From Bacteroidaceae bacterium (GTDB lineage Bacteria > Bacteroidota > Bacteroidia > Bacteroidales > Bacteroidaceae), in assembly GCA_017427065.1 (NCBI GenBank), contig JAFRTL010000007.1:124001-188000 (forward strand): 64,000 nucleotides of DNA, given 5' to 3'. The position numbers and the translations under genes were made by a program. This document shows, piece after piece, positions 1-8,913 of this stretch (its first letter is position 1; each line of letters begins with the position of its first letter). Under the pieces are notes generated by a model that searched no databases, was not told the origin of the DNA, and worked only from the letters and a program-made list of their open reading frames with translations.

Positions 1-1508
1 TCAGGTACAATAACAAGTATCGTATTCTTCCATTGCGGAAGCTTTTGGAACTCAGAAATAAACTCGCCCAAACAATGATCGGTATAAGCAAAAGCATTCA
101 GACGAGGGTTGTCCAACTTATGGAACGGCACCTCGAATGGCTCATGGCTGCTACTGGTTTGCAATACGCGGAAATGCGGCATTTGGTCTTCCTTGTAGTT
201 CTTTGCCTCATCTTGAAGATCCTGCAATAATCGGGTAAAGAGTATTCCATCATGTACTCCCCATTTACTCTGACGTTCACTGGCAGTAAAGTCGTCCTCA
301 GAAATGATGGTTCCAAAACCAGAAGCACGCAAATAAGAACGCATGTTCGTGAAGTTGGCATCACCTCCATAATAATAACTTAAGTCGTATCCTGCCACCC
401 GTAAGGTTGATGCTATAGAAGGTAGTTGCTGTGCTTTACGAGGATATTTCATCATGCTCATGGTAGGCTGTGCAGGATATCCACTGAGAATAGACACCAA
501 TCCACGGTCTGTCCTGAAACTGTTGGCATAGAAATGCTTGAAGAAAATGGAACTCTTCGAAAGACTATCCAGATTGACTGCCACCCCAGCTTCGCCTCCC
601 AAGGTTTGCATTAACTTACTGGAAAAACTTTCCAAAATCAGAAACAATATTTCAGGGCGTTTGGTGGTAAACAGATTGTGCAAAGAGTCAGCACTCTCCT
701 GCATAATCACCTGTACCAATGAATCAGGTCTAGCATTCAATGCGACTTGTGGGTCTACTAATTCAGCAAATGCCAGATCCGCCTCATCATCGCTCATAAA
801 GCGGTATTGATTAGCAAAATCCCCTTCTTTACCCAAAGACTCCATAAGGTTGAAAACAGGATTGATGGCTGCATGATTCAAAGCCATGTTTTGGCTGTAG
901 AACACATGTCCAGTATTCATTGTAGCTTCCGAGAATCCGCCTCTAATTGGGATAAAAAGCGAGGATGCCAATAGCGCCAAAACTAATGTTATTGGCCATT
1001 TTTTAACTCGTTCTATCGCTTGTAAAGCTGGTTGAAGCACAAAGGCTCTGAATAGCAAGAAGATAAAGAATGCTGTAATCAGCATAGTCAGTACAGCGAC
1101 CAACTTAAAAAGCCAGCCCACGCTGGCTAATGAATCAGCAGGAGAAGTTAAGAAATAGAACACTGGGGTAGCATCCAGTCGGAACCCCCAGAAATCATAG
1201 AGTCCTAAATCCACCACAAAGATAATGGCCACCAACAGAGCCATAATAATGAAATAAAGCCTTGCACTTTTTCTCAGCCATGAGGCAGTTACCCACACAG
1301 AAATGATTAGCAACAAGGCAGGAATAGCACTGAGGTAGCCAGCCATTGAGAGGTCGAGAGATAATCCATGCCAAATGACACTCAACCAATCGGATATAGA
1401 TACTTCAGAATAGAGTTTATGATAATACGCCATGAACACAGGCTTCTGTAAAGCAAAAACCAATACCCAAAGCATGAAAGTCAATATGAGTCGTTTAATT
1501 CTATCCAC
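1..1508 (-). CDS. LTA synthase-like membrane sulfatase (partial, 3' end outside window)
   Basis: Alkaline-phosphatase-superfamily enzyme of the LTA synthase/phosphoglycerol transferase type. The reading frame is open from 1508 to the window edge (about 502 residues) and lacks its C-terminus. The N-terminal ~170 residues hold several hydrophobic membrane segments and the rest is an exported catalytic domain. The metal-binding Glu of the ILESF motif is residue 293, and the presumed nucleophile Thr of SFRTDRG is residue 333, where LtaS has its catalytic Thr. The start is taken as GTG 1508, with ATG 1475 as the alternative; an in-frame stop lies upstream at 1521. It follows the ABC ATPase by 12 bases in the same operon. 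Gram-negative bacteria make no LTA, so the acceptor is probably a periplasmic glycan or lipid; that part is inference. Confidence 0.85.
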   Translation of the reverse strand, partial: MDRIKRLILTFMLWVLVFALQKPVFMAYYHKLYSEVSISDWLSVIWHGLSLDLSMAGYLSAIPALLLIISVWVTASWLRKSARLYFIIMALLVAIIFVVDLGLYDFWGFRLDATPVFYFLTSPADSLASVGWLFKLVAVLTMLITAFFIFLLFRAFVLQPALQAIERVKKWPITLVLALLASSLFIPIRGGFSEATMNTGHVFYSQNMALNHAAINPVFNLMESLGKEGDFANQYRFMSDDEADLAFAELVDPQVALNARPDSLVQVIMQESADSLHNLFTTKRPEILFLILESFSSKLMQTLGGEAGVAVNLDSLSKSSIFFKHFYANSFRTDRGLVSILSGYPAQPTMSMMKYPRKAQQLPSIASTLRVAGYDLSYYYGGDANFTNMRSYLRASGFGTIISEDDFTASERQSKWGVHDGILFTRLLQDLQDEAKNYKEDQMPHFRVLQTSSSHEPFEVPFHKLDNPRLNAFAYTDHCLGEFISEFQKLPQWKNTILVIVP

Positions 1509-1520
1509 TATTATTATGTA

Positions 1521-3017
1521 TTAAATCTTTTTTAGCACCAAATGGTGAGTGATGGTAGAAGGTAATTCCTCTGCATAATGGGTAACCATAATCATGGTTT
1601 TATCCTTTCGATGACAAAAAGCTTCGATAATACGTTTCACTCGCCTTCGATTGTATGTATCCAATCCATGAAGTGGTTCGTCAAGAATCAACAATTCTGG
1701 ATCTTTCACAAAGGCTCGAGCAAGTAAAACCAATCGTTGTTCCCCACTAGACAATCGCAAGAACGGACGATCTATTAGATGTCCCACTCCAAAGAGATCC
1801 ATCCACCATTGGCAGATGGCAAATTGTTCTGGGCGTGGCTTTACATAAAGACCTATCGTGTCGTGTAATCCGCTGGCCACAATTTCCATTGCTGGAAGAT
1901 TTTTCATGTAACTGCGATGCATCTCAGGACTCACATAACCAATATGTTTCTTTATATCCCATATGCTCTCACCTGTCCCTCGCTTACGTCCGAAGAGTGA
2001 AATGTCACAAGCGTATGACTGCGGATTGTCAGCACATACCAAACTTAGCAACGTACTCTTTCCAGAACCATTAGCACCACTAAGGGCCCATTTTTCTCCA
2101 CGTCGCACAATCCAATTCAGTTCCTTCAAGATGGTGCGTTCTTCATAACGAATGCTCACTTTATTCAAGCGAACGATTTCGTCAACATTGAACTTTGAGC
2201 ACTGAGCATTGAATACTGTCTCATCAGAATATGGAAGCTCCTCAATTCTTTTCTGTAATATCTTGAAAACTTTCTCTTCTTTCTCTCGATGAAGCAAATC
2301 TTTATTTGCAAACTGCAACAAGTATTGTTCACGGGTGATTTTAGGAAGTAATTTCATATCCTCCATAGGTAGAACATGGGTAATAAACTCAGGCACAAAG
2401 TCGAGCATCGACAGTACCAAGATAATCTGCAACCCTTCCATCTGCGACAATTGGGTAAGCAAGTCGTTTAATTGCACACGCGTTTCAGCATCCAAACCAA
2501 TAAACGGATTATCCATAATGACAATGCGTGGATGAGTAAGCAGAATCTTCGTCAACTGAAATTTTCGCATCTCCCCACTCGAAAGAGTAATGATAGGCTT
2601 ATCCAACACTGGCTCTATATGAAAGAGGTCGAAGAGTTGACGCTGCAAAGGTGACTCTTCATAGTCACCCAACAATTCTCGTACTACAGGCACCTCCTCA
2701 AGATCGGTAGTGTTCCAGCGCATTTGGTAATAGTAGTTGGTATCAGTACTGCCATACGTATCGCGGAAGGTAATGTACTTGATGTTCTTATACACCTCAG
2801 GTATTAGAGATGGGCGAAAATCGTAGGCAATGGAACCCGTAGGTTGTATGGCAATCTTACCCGTCAGTATATCTACCAACAAACTCTTTCCAGAAGCATT
2901 GGGGCCAATGATGGCTACATGCTCCTTCGGGAGCAATTCCAGATCGACAGGTTCCGCCAGTCTAACTTCTGGCATACGGGCCACTCCCTTCTTGATTTGT
3001 ATGGTGTATTGCTCCAT
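1521..3017 (-). CDS. Double ABC ATPase domain protein (ModF/PhrA-like)
   Basis: Soluble 498-residue protein with two fused ABC ATPase domains and no membrane segment. Domain 1 has Walker A GPNASGKS at 38-45, signature LSSGE at 145-149 and Walker B ending at Asp169. Domain 2 has Walker A GANGSGKST, signature LSSGEQR and Walker B LLILDEP. In domain 1 the residue after the Walker B Asp is Asn170, not the catalytic Glu, so site 1 is probably slow or inactive. The architecture matches the ModF/PhrA group, whose role is poorly known. The ATG overlaps the TAA of the upstream pullulanase gene by one base (TAATG), suggesting translational coupling. The inter-domain linker (about residues 266-278) is encoded by a degenerate heptamer repeat. 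Confidence 0.85.
   Translation of the reverse strand: MEQYTIQIKKGVARMPEVRLAEPVDLELLPKEHVAIIGPNASGKSLLVDILTGKIAIQPTGSIAYDFRPSLIPEVYKNIKYITFRDTYGSTDTNYYYQMRWNTTDLEEVPVVRELLGDYEESPLQRQLFDLFHIEPVLDKPIITLSSGEMRKFQLTKILLTHPRIVIMDNPFIGLDAETRVQLNDLLTQLSQMEGLQIILVLSMLDFVPEFITHVLPMEDMKLLPKITREQYLLQFANKDLLHREKEEKVFKILQKRIEELPYSDETVFNAQCSKFNVDEIVRLNKVSIRYEERTILKELNWIVRRGEKWALSGANGSGKSTLLSLVCADNPQSYACDISLFGRKRGTGESIWDIKKHIGYVSPEMHRSYMKNLPAMEIVASGLHDTIGLYVKPRPEQFAICQWWMDLFGVGHLIDRPFLRLSSGEQRLVLLARAFVKDPELLILDEPLHGLDTYNRRRVKRIIEAFCHRKDKTMIMVTHYAEELPSTITHHLVLKKI
2186..2220. repeat. Degenerate 7-bp tandem repeat inside a coding sequence
   Basis: Five consecutive 7-base units related to CATTGAA/CATTGAG lie within the ABC ATPase gene, in the stretch encoding the linker between the two ATPase domains. 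The same heptamer occurs in intergenic DNA at 40222-40242 and 47486-47506. The array is 35 bp, not a multiple of three, but the frame is intact. Confidence 0.6.
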
Positions 3018-5023
3018 TATGTTTCACTTAAGTACATAATCAGCGCACTTTGTGGAGGTACCATTGTTACAGGCCCATAAGTAATGCCTAGCCCTTGTTC
3101 ATTGATAGTACCATCTCGACAAACGATGACATAGCGACCGCCGGGTACTTCCACTTTGGCAAAGTCCTTACGAGCATTTAGCACTACAATGATGTCTTTC
3201 CACTCATCACGAGTATCCTGCAGACGATAAGCTATAACTTCCTCCTGCTCTACAGGAAGGAAACTAACACCACTGCGCACGCGTTCTGCATCACCCATGT
3301 GGAAAGCGACATGATGCTTTCGTAAGGCTATCAAATTCTTGTAGTAATTAAATACATCGTAATTGATTGCCAAACGATGCCAGTCGATGGTATTGATGGA
3401 GTCTGGACTCTCGAAGCTGTTATGAACCCCCTTCTTATCTCTCATCACCTCTTCTCCTGCGAAAATGAAAGGGATGCCTTGTGAAGTCAGTACGGCTGTC
3501 TGTGCCAACTTATCAAGCCTAGAAAGTTCATCAGGCCGTATGCCTGTGATGCTTGTCCTTAATCTATCTACCAAACACATATCATCATGACAAGACACAT
3601 AACTGATCATCTGCGAAGGTTGCGTTGCCCATGAAGCAGTGCTATAATTCACTTTCGTATAGTCAATGGCAGGATGCTCGATGGCACCCACCAATCCGAA
3701 CTTGATGCTCTCTTCATTTCCTGCGATTCCTGCAAGGAAAGCTCCGATGGAATCATTGTTCCAAGGACCACGAAGTCCATCACGCATCTCGTCACTGAAA
3801 GCAGCGATGCCTGGCAATTGGCTGATATTGGCTTTCATGGCCAACTGTTCCTCTGGCAACTGTGGCGTACTTGCTGCCCATCCCTCACCATAGATCAATA
3901 CTTGTGGATCTATCTGCTGTGCAGCTTCACGAATAGCGTTCATAGTTTCTATGTCGTGGATACCCATCAAGTCGAAACGGAATCCATCGATATGGTATTC
4001 ACGCATCCAGTAGCGTACACTCTCTATCATATAACGTCGCATCATAGGACGTTCACTGGCAGTTTCATTACCACATCCCGATGCATTTGCAAACTCGCCA
4101 TTCTCCATCATGCGATAGAAATAACCAGGAACGGTACGTTCAAAGTTACTTCCCTCCGTATTGAAGGTATGGTTGAACACCACATCGAGTACCACACGGA
4201 TGCCAGCTTTATGCAGTGACTGTACCATCTGCTTGAATTCGCGGATGCGTACATCTGGGTCATAGGGATCAGTAGAATAAGAACCATCGGGTACATTATA
4301 GTTCAGAGGATCATACCCCCAATTGTACTTTCCTTCTTCCAACTTATGTTCATCTACAGAAGCATAGTCATAACTTGGCAATAAGTGTACATGTGTGATG
4401 CCTAACTCTTTCAAATGGTCAATGCCAGTCGGAATTCCTTCAGGTGAACGGGTTCCTTCTTCTGTCAGTGCCAAATATTTGCCCTTATGTGTGATACCAG
4501 AGGATTCATGTGCGGAAAAGTCGCGATGATGCATCTCATAAATCACTGCATCAGAAACTCTTTCCAATTGAGGTGCCCTGTCTTGATTCCATCCTAAAGG
4601 ATCTGTATCTCTCATGTCTATAATGGCTCCTCGTTGTCCGTTCACTCCCACAGCATGCGCATTGATGCCAGGTGTATCACCTAACCAATGGCCCTCCTGC
4701 TTCACATTGAACACATAGAACAATCCCTTGAGATCTTTGTCAACTTTCGTCTGCCATGTTCCCTCTTCTGCACGTGCTAGGGTATAAGTTTCAATGGGAT
4801 GTCCACCTTCACCCATTTCATAAACCAGTACACGCACCTCTTCTGCAGTAGGTGCCCACAATGTAAAGGTCGTTTCTTTAGGAGAATAGTTCATTTCCAA
4901 CAACTCATCTGTACGCACAGGATACTCATCCATCGATGCATACTCCACCACTTTAGGCTTGCAACTTGTCAAAGCTGCTAGTGTCAGTCCCATAACTATC
5001 AATTTCTTTATCATAAAACTCAA
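3017..5023 (-). CDS. pulA: Type I pullulanase-like GH13 lipoprotein
   Basis: Alpha-glucan debranching enzyme of the pullulanase/isoamylase branch of GH13 (668 residues), cleaving alpha-1,6 links in pullulan, glycogen or starch fragments. The first 21 residues form a lipoprotein signal with lipobox LTSC (Cys21), so the mature protein is membrane-anchored. An N-terminal beta-sandwich (about 45-130) precedes the barrel. The type I signature YNWGYDP lies near residue 234. The four GH13 regions are visible: DVVFNH (~279), GFRFD with the nucleophile Asp (~351), YGEGW with the acid Glu (~379) and SCHDD (~478). It lies 18 bp after ruvC and overlaps the ABC ATPase start by one base. No SusC/SusD pair lies in the window, so its substrate system must be elsewhere. 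Confidence 0.9.
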   Translation of the reverse strand: MSFMIKKLIVMGLTLAALTSCKPKVVEYASMDEYPVRTDELLEMNYSPKETTFTLWAPTAEEVRVLVYEMGEGGHPIETYTLARAEEGTWQTKVDKDLKGLFYVFNVKQEGHWLGDTPGINAHAVGVNGQRGAIIDMRDTDPLGWNQDRAPQLERVSDAVIYEMHHRDFSAHESSGITHKGKYLALTEEGTRSPEGIPTGIDHLKELGITHVHLLPSYDYASVDEHKLEEGKYNWGYDPLNYNVPDGSYSTDPYDPDVRIREFKQMVQSLHKAGIRVVLDVVFNHTFNTEGSNFERTVPGYFYRMMENGEFANASGCGNETASERPMMRRYMIESVRYWMREYHIDGFRFDLMGIHDIETMNAIREAAQQIDPQVLIYGEGWAASTPQLPEEQLAMKANISQLPGIAAFSDEMRDGLRGPWNNDSIGAFLAGIAGNEESIKFGLVGAIEHPAIDYTKVNYSTASWATQPSQMISYVSCHDDMCLVDRLRTSITGIRPDELSRLDKLAQTAVLTSQGIPFIFAGEEVMRDKKGVHNSFESPDSINTIDWHRLAINYDVFNYYKNLIALRKHHVAFHMGDAERVRSGVSFLPVEQEEVIAYRLQDTRDEWKDIIVVLNARKDFAKVEVPGGRYVIVCRDGTINEQGLGITYGPVTMVPPQSALIMYLSET

Positions 5024-5041
5024 ATCTTTATATTCTAAACC

Positions 5042-5614
5042 CTAAACACCCGACACTTTCTTCGGATTCTTCTGTACGAAGTCTTTCCAGTTCTTATAGC
5101 TTTTCTCCACTTTCGGACTCCCCTTTTGCAAATAATGGCAATAAGCCGCCCCCAAGGCATCTGTTGCATCCAAGAATGTAGGAAGTTCAGCTTTGTCAAA
5201 GTGCAACAAGCGCTGCAGCATACCAGCAACTTGTTCCTTAGATGCCTCACCATTGCCCGTAATCGCCATCTTTATCTTCAGTGGAGCATACTCAGTGATG
5301 GGGATATCACGGCTCAATGCAGCCGCCATCGCCACCCCTTGCGCTCGTCCAAGTTTCAGCATACTCTGCACGTTCTTTCCGAAGAAAGGCGCCTCAATGG
5401 CCAGTTCATCGGGCAGATAACTCTCTATAATGCTCAGCACGCGCTCCTGGATGTGGCGCAGTTTCAGGTAGTGATTGTCAAACTTCCGCAGATCTATTAT
5501 CCCCATAGCCACCAGTTCGGGTTTGGTGCCCACTATCCGCAGCACGCCATATCCCATGATGGTGGTACCAGGATCTATGCCAAGAATTATCTTCTCTTTA
5601 ACTGGTTGCAGCAT
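5042..5614 (-). CDS. ruvC: Holliday junction resolvase RuvC
   Basis: Endonuclease that cuts Holliday junctions made by RuvAB branch migration. It has 190 residues, slightly longer than the E. coli protein because of a Lys-rich C-terminal tail. The four acidic catalytic residues are present with the right spacing: Asp14 in GIDPGT, Glu74 in LAIEAPFF, Asp149 and Asp152 in DATDA. The ATG at 5614 leaves a short pre-strand typical of the family. A -7-like box (TATCTTCG on the minus strand, 5634-5641) lies 20 bp upstream. It is the first gene of a four-gene minus-strand run with the pullulanase, ABC ATPase and sulfatase, and is divergent from pheS. Confidence 0.95.
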   Translation of the reverse strand: MLQPVKEKIILGIDPGTTIMGYGVLRIVGTKPELVAMGIIDLRKFDNHYLKLRHIQERVLSIIESYLPDELAIEAPFFGKNVQSMLKLGRAQGVAMAAALSRDIPITEYAPLKIKMAITGNGEASKEQVAGMLQRLLHFDKAELPTFLDATDALGAAYCHYLQKGSPKVEKSYKNWKDFVQKNPKKVSGV

Positions 5615-5734
5615 ATACTTCCTATTTTGAGTGCGAAGATAACATAATCTAAGTAAAATGCCAAATTTTGGAGAATTAGCTTTACTCTATACGTCTGTGA
5701 GAATGCATCTCTGTAAAAAAATAAGCTAGCTAAT

Positions 5735-5765
5735 TTTGTTTTGCTATCGATTTGCAGTATCTTTG
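5735..5765 (+). promoter_or_regulatory. Bacteroidales promoter for pheS-nth-pgk
   Basis: A -33 TTTG at 5735-5738 and a -7 box TATCTTTG at 5758-5765, separated by 19 bases, match the Bacteroides sigma-ABfr consensus (TTTG-N19/21-TAnnTTTG). The pheS start codon is 32 bp further on. Confidence 0.8.
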
Positions 5766-5797
5766 CAGTTTGAAAGTAGAAATAACTAACAAACGAT

Positions 5798-6835
5798 ATG
5801 CTGACTGACAAAATCAACGAACTTCTAAAAGAAGTACAAAATTTGCATGCTGCCAATGCTGAGGAATTGGAAGCACTGCGTCTGAAATATCTGAGCAAGA
5901 AGGGTATCATCAACGACTTGATGAACGATTTCCGTGATGTAGCTGCAGAACAGAAACGTGAAGTGGGTATGAAACTCAACGAACTGAAAAAGCAGACACA
6001 AGACCGCATAGCTGCGCTGAAAGAGCAGTTTGAAGCCATCAGCGAAAGCAAGATGGATGCCGACCTCACACGTACGGCTTACCCCATAAAGTTGGGTACT
6101 CGGCACCCCATCACTTTAGTAAAAAATGAAATCATCGATATCTTCGGACGCATGGGCTTCACTTTGGCAGACGGTCCTGAAGTGGAGGACGACCTGCATG
6201 TGTTCACCAAGATGAACTTTGCAGCCGACCATCCAGCACGCGACATGCAAGATACTTTCTTCATTGAAAACAACGAGGATGACGTAACAAAGAACATCAT
6301 CCTGCGTACACATACCAGTAGCGTTCAGGCCCGTGTGATGGAAAAGACACAACCTCCTATCCGCGTGATTTGTCCTGGACGTGTTTATCGCAATGAAGCC
6401 ATCAGCGCACGTGCGCATTGCTTCTTCCATCAGGTAGAGGGGCTTTATATCGACAAGGGCGTGAGCTTCACAGATTTAAAGCAGGTATTGCTGACTTTCG
6501 CCCGCGAGATGTTTGGTCCAGAGACGAAGATTCGCCTGCGTCCAAGCTATTTCCCCTTCACAGAGCCAAGTGCAGAGATGGATATCAGTTGCAACATCTG
6601 CGGTGGTGTGGGATGTTCTTTCTGCAAACAAACCGGATGGGTAGAGATTTTGGGATGTGGCATGGTTCATCCTAATGTTTTGGAAGCTTGTGGCATCGAC
6701 AGCAAGGTATATACAGGCTACGCTTTTGGCTTAGGCATAGAGCGTATCACAAATCTGAAGTATCAGGTTAGTGATCTGCGCATGTTCTCAGAAAACGATG
6801 TACGTTTCCTGAAAGAGTTTGAGGCAGCTTACTAA
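5798..6835 (+). CDS. pheS: Phenylalanyl-tRNA synthetase alpha subunit
   Basis: Catalytic subunit of the (alpha-beta)2 class II phenylalanyl-tRNA synthetase; 345 residues, usual bacterial length. The N-terminal ~85 residues form the tRNA-binding coiled coil. The class II core follows, with the motif 2 region around VICPGRVYRNEA, the FPFTEPSAE segment and motif 3 GLGIERI near the C-terminus. The CNICGGVGCSFCK segment is the cysteine-rich insert seen in some bacterial PheS. Start ATG 5798 lies 32 bp behind a consensus promoter. The beta subunit pheT is not in the window. No Phe-rich leader is seen upstream, unlike at pheA (47588). Confidence 0.97.
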   Translation: MLTDKINELLKEVQNLHAANAEELEALRLKYLSKKGIINDLMNDFRDVAAEQKREVGMKLNELKKQTQDRIAALKEQFEAISESKMDADLTRTAYPIKLGTRHPITLVKNEIIDIFGRMGFTLADGPEVEDDLHVFTKMNFAADHPARDMQDTFFIENNEDDVTKNIILRTHTSSVQARVMEKTQPPIRVICPGRVYRNEAISARAHCFFHQVEGLYIDKGVSFTDLKQVLLTFAREMFGPETKIRLRPSYFPFTEPSAEMDISCNICGGVGCSFCKQTGWVEILGCGMVHPNVLEACGIDSKVYTGYAFGLGIERITNLKYQVSDLRMFSENDVRFLKEFEAAY

Positions 6836-6840
6836 AATTA

Positions 6841-7479
6841 ATGAGGAAAACTGAACGATACAAGGGAGTGCTGGAATGGTTCAGAGCCAATGTTCCAGTA
6901 GCAGAAACAGAACTGAAGTACGAAAATCCGTTCCAACTGTTGATGGCCGTGATACTGAGTGCCCAGTGCACTGACAAACGGGTGAATATGATTTCACCAG
7001 CTTTGTTTAAAGCTTTCCCCACTCCTGAAGTGATGGCAGCCTCAACCCCTGAAGTGGTCTATGAATATGTGAAGTCGGTTTCTTATCCTAACAGCAAGGC
7101 CAAGCACTTGGTAGGCATGGCGCAGATGTTGATGAAGGACTTTGGTGGTGAGGTGCCCGACAATCTGGACGATTTAGTCAAACTTCCAGGTGTGGGACGT
7201 AAGACGGCCAATGTGGTGCAAGCCGTGATTTTCAATAAGCCAACGATGGCTGTGGATACGCATGTGTTCCGTGTAAGCCATCGCATCGGACTGGTAGATG
7301 AGCGTTGTACCACCCCTTACAGTGTGGAAAAGGAACTGACCAAATATATCCCAAAGGCGGACATACCTACCGCACACCATTGGCTTATCTTGCATGGCAG
7401 ATATATCTGCATGGCTAGAAAACCTAAATGTGACAAGTGCGGATTACGCGATTATTGTAAGTATATAAATAATGTATAA
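6841..7479 (+). CDS. nth: Endonuclease III (DNA glycosylase/AP lyase)
   Basis: Base-excision repair enzyme that removes oxidised pyrimidines and cleaves the abasic site; 212 residues. The helix-hairpin-helix with catalytic Lys reads KLPGVGRKTANVV, the catalytic Asp is in VDTHVFRVSHR, and the C-terminal [4Fe-4S] ligands follow the family spacing C-x6-C-x2-C-x5-C (CMARKPKCDKCGLRDYC). It starts 5 bp after the pheS stop, so it is almost certainly co-transcribed with pheS and translated by reinitiation. Confidence 0.96.
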   Translation: MRKTERYKGVLEWFRANVPVAETELKYENPFQLLMAVILSAQCTDKRVNMISPALFKAFPTPEVMAASTPEVVYEYVKSVSYPNSKAKHLVGMAQMLMKDFGGEVPDNLDDLVKLPGVGRKTANVVQAVIFNKPTMAVDTHVFRVSHRIGLVDERCTTPYSVEKELTKYIPKADIPTAHHWLILHGRYICMARKPKCDKCGLRDYCKYINNV

Positions 7480-7497
7480 CATTTAAATTATCAAACT

Positions 7498-8766
7498 ATG
7501 ACTATTGATCAATTCAATTTTGCTGGCAAGAAGGCAATTGTTCGCGTGGACTTCAATGTGCCATTGGACGAGAATGGCAAAGTGACTGACGACACCCGTA
7601 TCCGTGGTGCTCTCCCTACTCTGAAGAAAATTCTGGCTGATGGTGGTGCTCTCATCATCATGTCTCACATGGGCAAGCCTAAAGGTAAGGTAAACCCTAA
7701 GTTCTCTCTGGGCCAAATAGTTGACAATGTAGCTGCTGCTCTGGGTACTCCTGTGAAGTTTGCTCCTGATTGCGCTAAGGCTAAGGACGCTGCAGATGCA
7801 TTGAAACCAGGTGAGGTGCTGTTGCTGGAAAACCTGCGCTTCTATCCTGAAGAGGAAGGCAAGCCTGTAGGTATCGAGAAGACAGATCCTGCATACGATG
7901 ATGCCAAGAAGGCCATGAAGGCAAGCCAGAAAGAGTTTGCAAAGACTCTGGCTTCATATGCAGACTGCTATGTAATGGATGCATTCGGTACAGCTCACCG
8001 TAAGCACGCATCTACCGCAGTTATTGACGATTTCTTTGATAAGGATCACAAGATGCTGGGTTACTTGATGGAGAAGGAAGTTCAGGCAGTGGACAACGTA
8101 CTTGGTAATATCAAGCGCCCATTCGTTGCTATCATGGGTGGTTCTAAAGTTTCTTCAAAGATCGGTATCATTGAGAATTTGCTGGGTAAGGTGGATAAGC
8201 TCATCCTTTGCGGTGGTATGACATACACCTTCGCTAAGGCTCACAATGGCGAAATCGGTCAGTCCATCGTTGAACTTGACAAGCTGGATGTAGCTCTGGG
8301 TGTTGAGGAACTTGCTAAGAAGAATGGTGTAGAGCTCATTCTGGGTAGTGACTGTACAGCTACCGACGGTCTTGATTTCTCATCCATGACCGTTAAGCCA
8401 GGTTCTAAGATTATCACTTGCCCTGCCAACGAGATTCCTGCTGACCTGCAGGGTGTAGATGCTGGTCCTGAAAGCCAGAAAGCATTTGCAGAAGCCATCA
8501 AGGGTGCCAAGACCATTCTGTGGAACGGTCCTGCTGGTGTATTCGAGTGCGATAACTTCACAGCTGGTAGCCGTGCCATTGGTGAGGCTATTGCAGAAGC
8601 AACTGCTGAGGGTGCTTTCTCACTGATTGGTGGTGGTGACTCTGTAGCTTGTGTCAACAAGTTCGGTTTGGCAGATAAGGTTTCTTACATCTCAACTGGT
8701 GGTGGTGCTTTGCTCGAAGCTATCGAAGGTAAAGTACTCCCAGGTGTGGAAGCTATCAATAAATAA
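7498..8766 (+). CDS. pgk: Phosphoglycerate kinase
   Basis: Glycolytic enzyme making ATP from 1,3-bisphosphoglycerate; 422 residues. Visible family features are the substrate-binding RVDFNVPL near the N-terminus, the LLENLRF segment, [11 protein letters not shown] in the hinge region, and the nucleotide-binding GGGDSVA near the C-terminus. Codon use is strongly biased (GGT, GCT, CTG), as expected for high expression. It lies 18 bp after nth in the pheS operon and ends before a strong hairpin terminator. Confidence 0.97.
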   Translation: MTIDQFNFAGKKAIVRVDFNVPLDENGKVTDDTRIRGALPTLKKILADGGALIIMSHMGKPKGKVNPKFSLGQIVDNVAAALGTPVKFAPDCAKAKDAADALKPGEVLLLENLRFYPEEEGKPVGIEKTDPAYDDAKKAMKASQKEFAKTLASYADCYVMDAFGTAHRKHASTAVIDDFFDKDHKMLGYLMEKEVQAVDNVLGNIKRPFVAIMGGSKVSSKIGIIENLLGKVDKLILCGGMTYTFAKAHNGEIGQSIVELDKLDVALGVEELAKKNGVELILGSDCTATDGLDFSSMTVKPGSKIITCPANEIPADLQGVDAGPESQKAFAEAIKGAKTILWNGPAGVFECDNFTAGSRAIGEAIAEATAEGAFSLIGGGDSVACVNKFGLADKVSYISTGGGALLEAIEGKVLPGVEAINK

Positions 8767-8800
8767 GTTTAGAGTTTAGAGCTTAGAGTTTAGAGCTTTA
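8767..8800. repeat. 7-bp tandem repeat after pgk
   Basis: Four units of GTTTAGA (one with C at position 2) run directly from the pgk stop codon, followed by a partial unit. It is one of several period-7 repeats in this window (see 22850, 40222, 47486 and 2186). Confidence 0.7.
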
Positions 8801-8823
8801 AGCTGGAAACCATGCATTTATAG

Positions 8824-8887
8824 CACGGATTAATCAGAAGGAGATACAAAATATCTTTTGTTCTCCGGTTAATCCGTGTTTTTTTAT
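8824..8887 (+). terminator. Intrinsic terminator after pgk
   Basis: A long hairpin has outer arms CACGGATTAA (8824-8833) and TTAATCCGTG (8869-8878) plus an inner stem around GGAGA/TCTCC, with a four-base loop at 8852-8855. A run of seven T follows. It ends the pheS-nth-pgk transcript. Confidence 0.85.
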
Positions 8888-8913
8888 TATCTTCGTCCCC
8901 TGATAGTTTTAAA

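Noticed and set aside
3674..4219. 181-codon plus-strand frame
   Set aside because: Antisense to the catalytic barrel of the pullulanase, with no start context and low-complexity composition.
5587..6069. 160-codon minus-strand frame between ruvC and pheS
   Set aside because: Antisense to the start of pheS and covers the pheS promoter; it shows only hydrophobic and Ser-rich noise.
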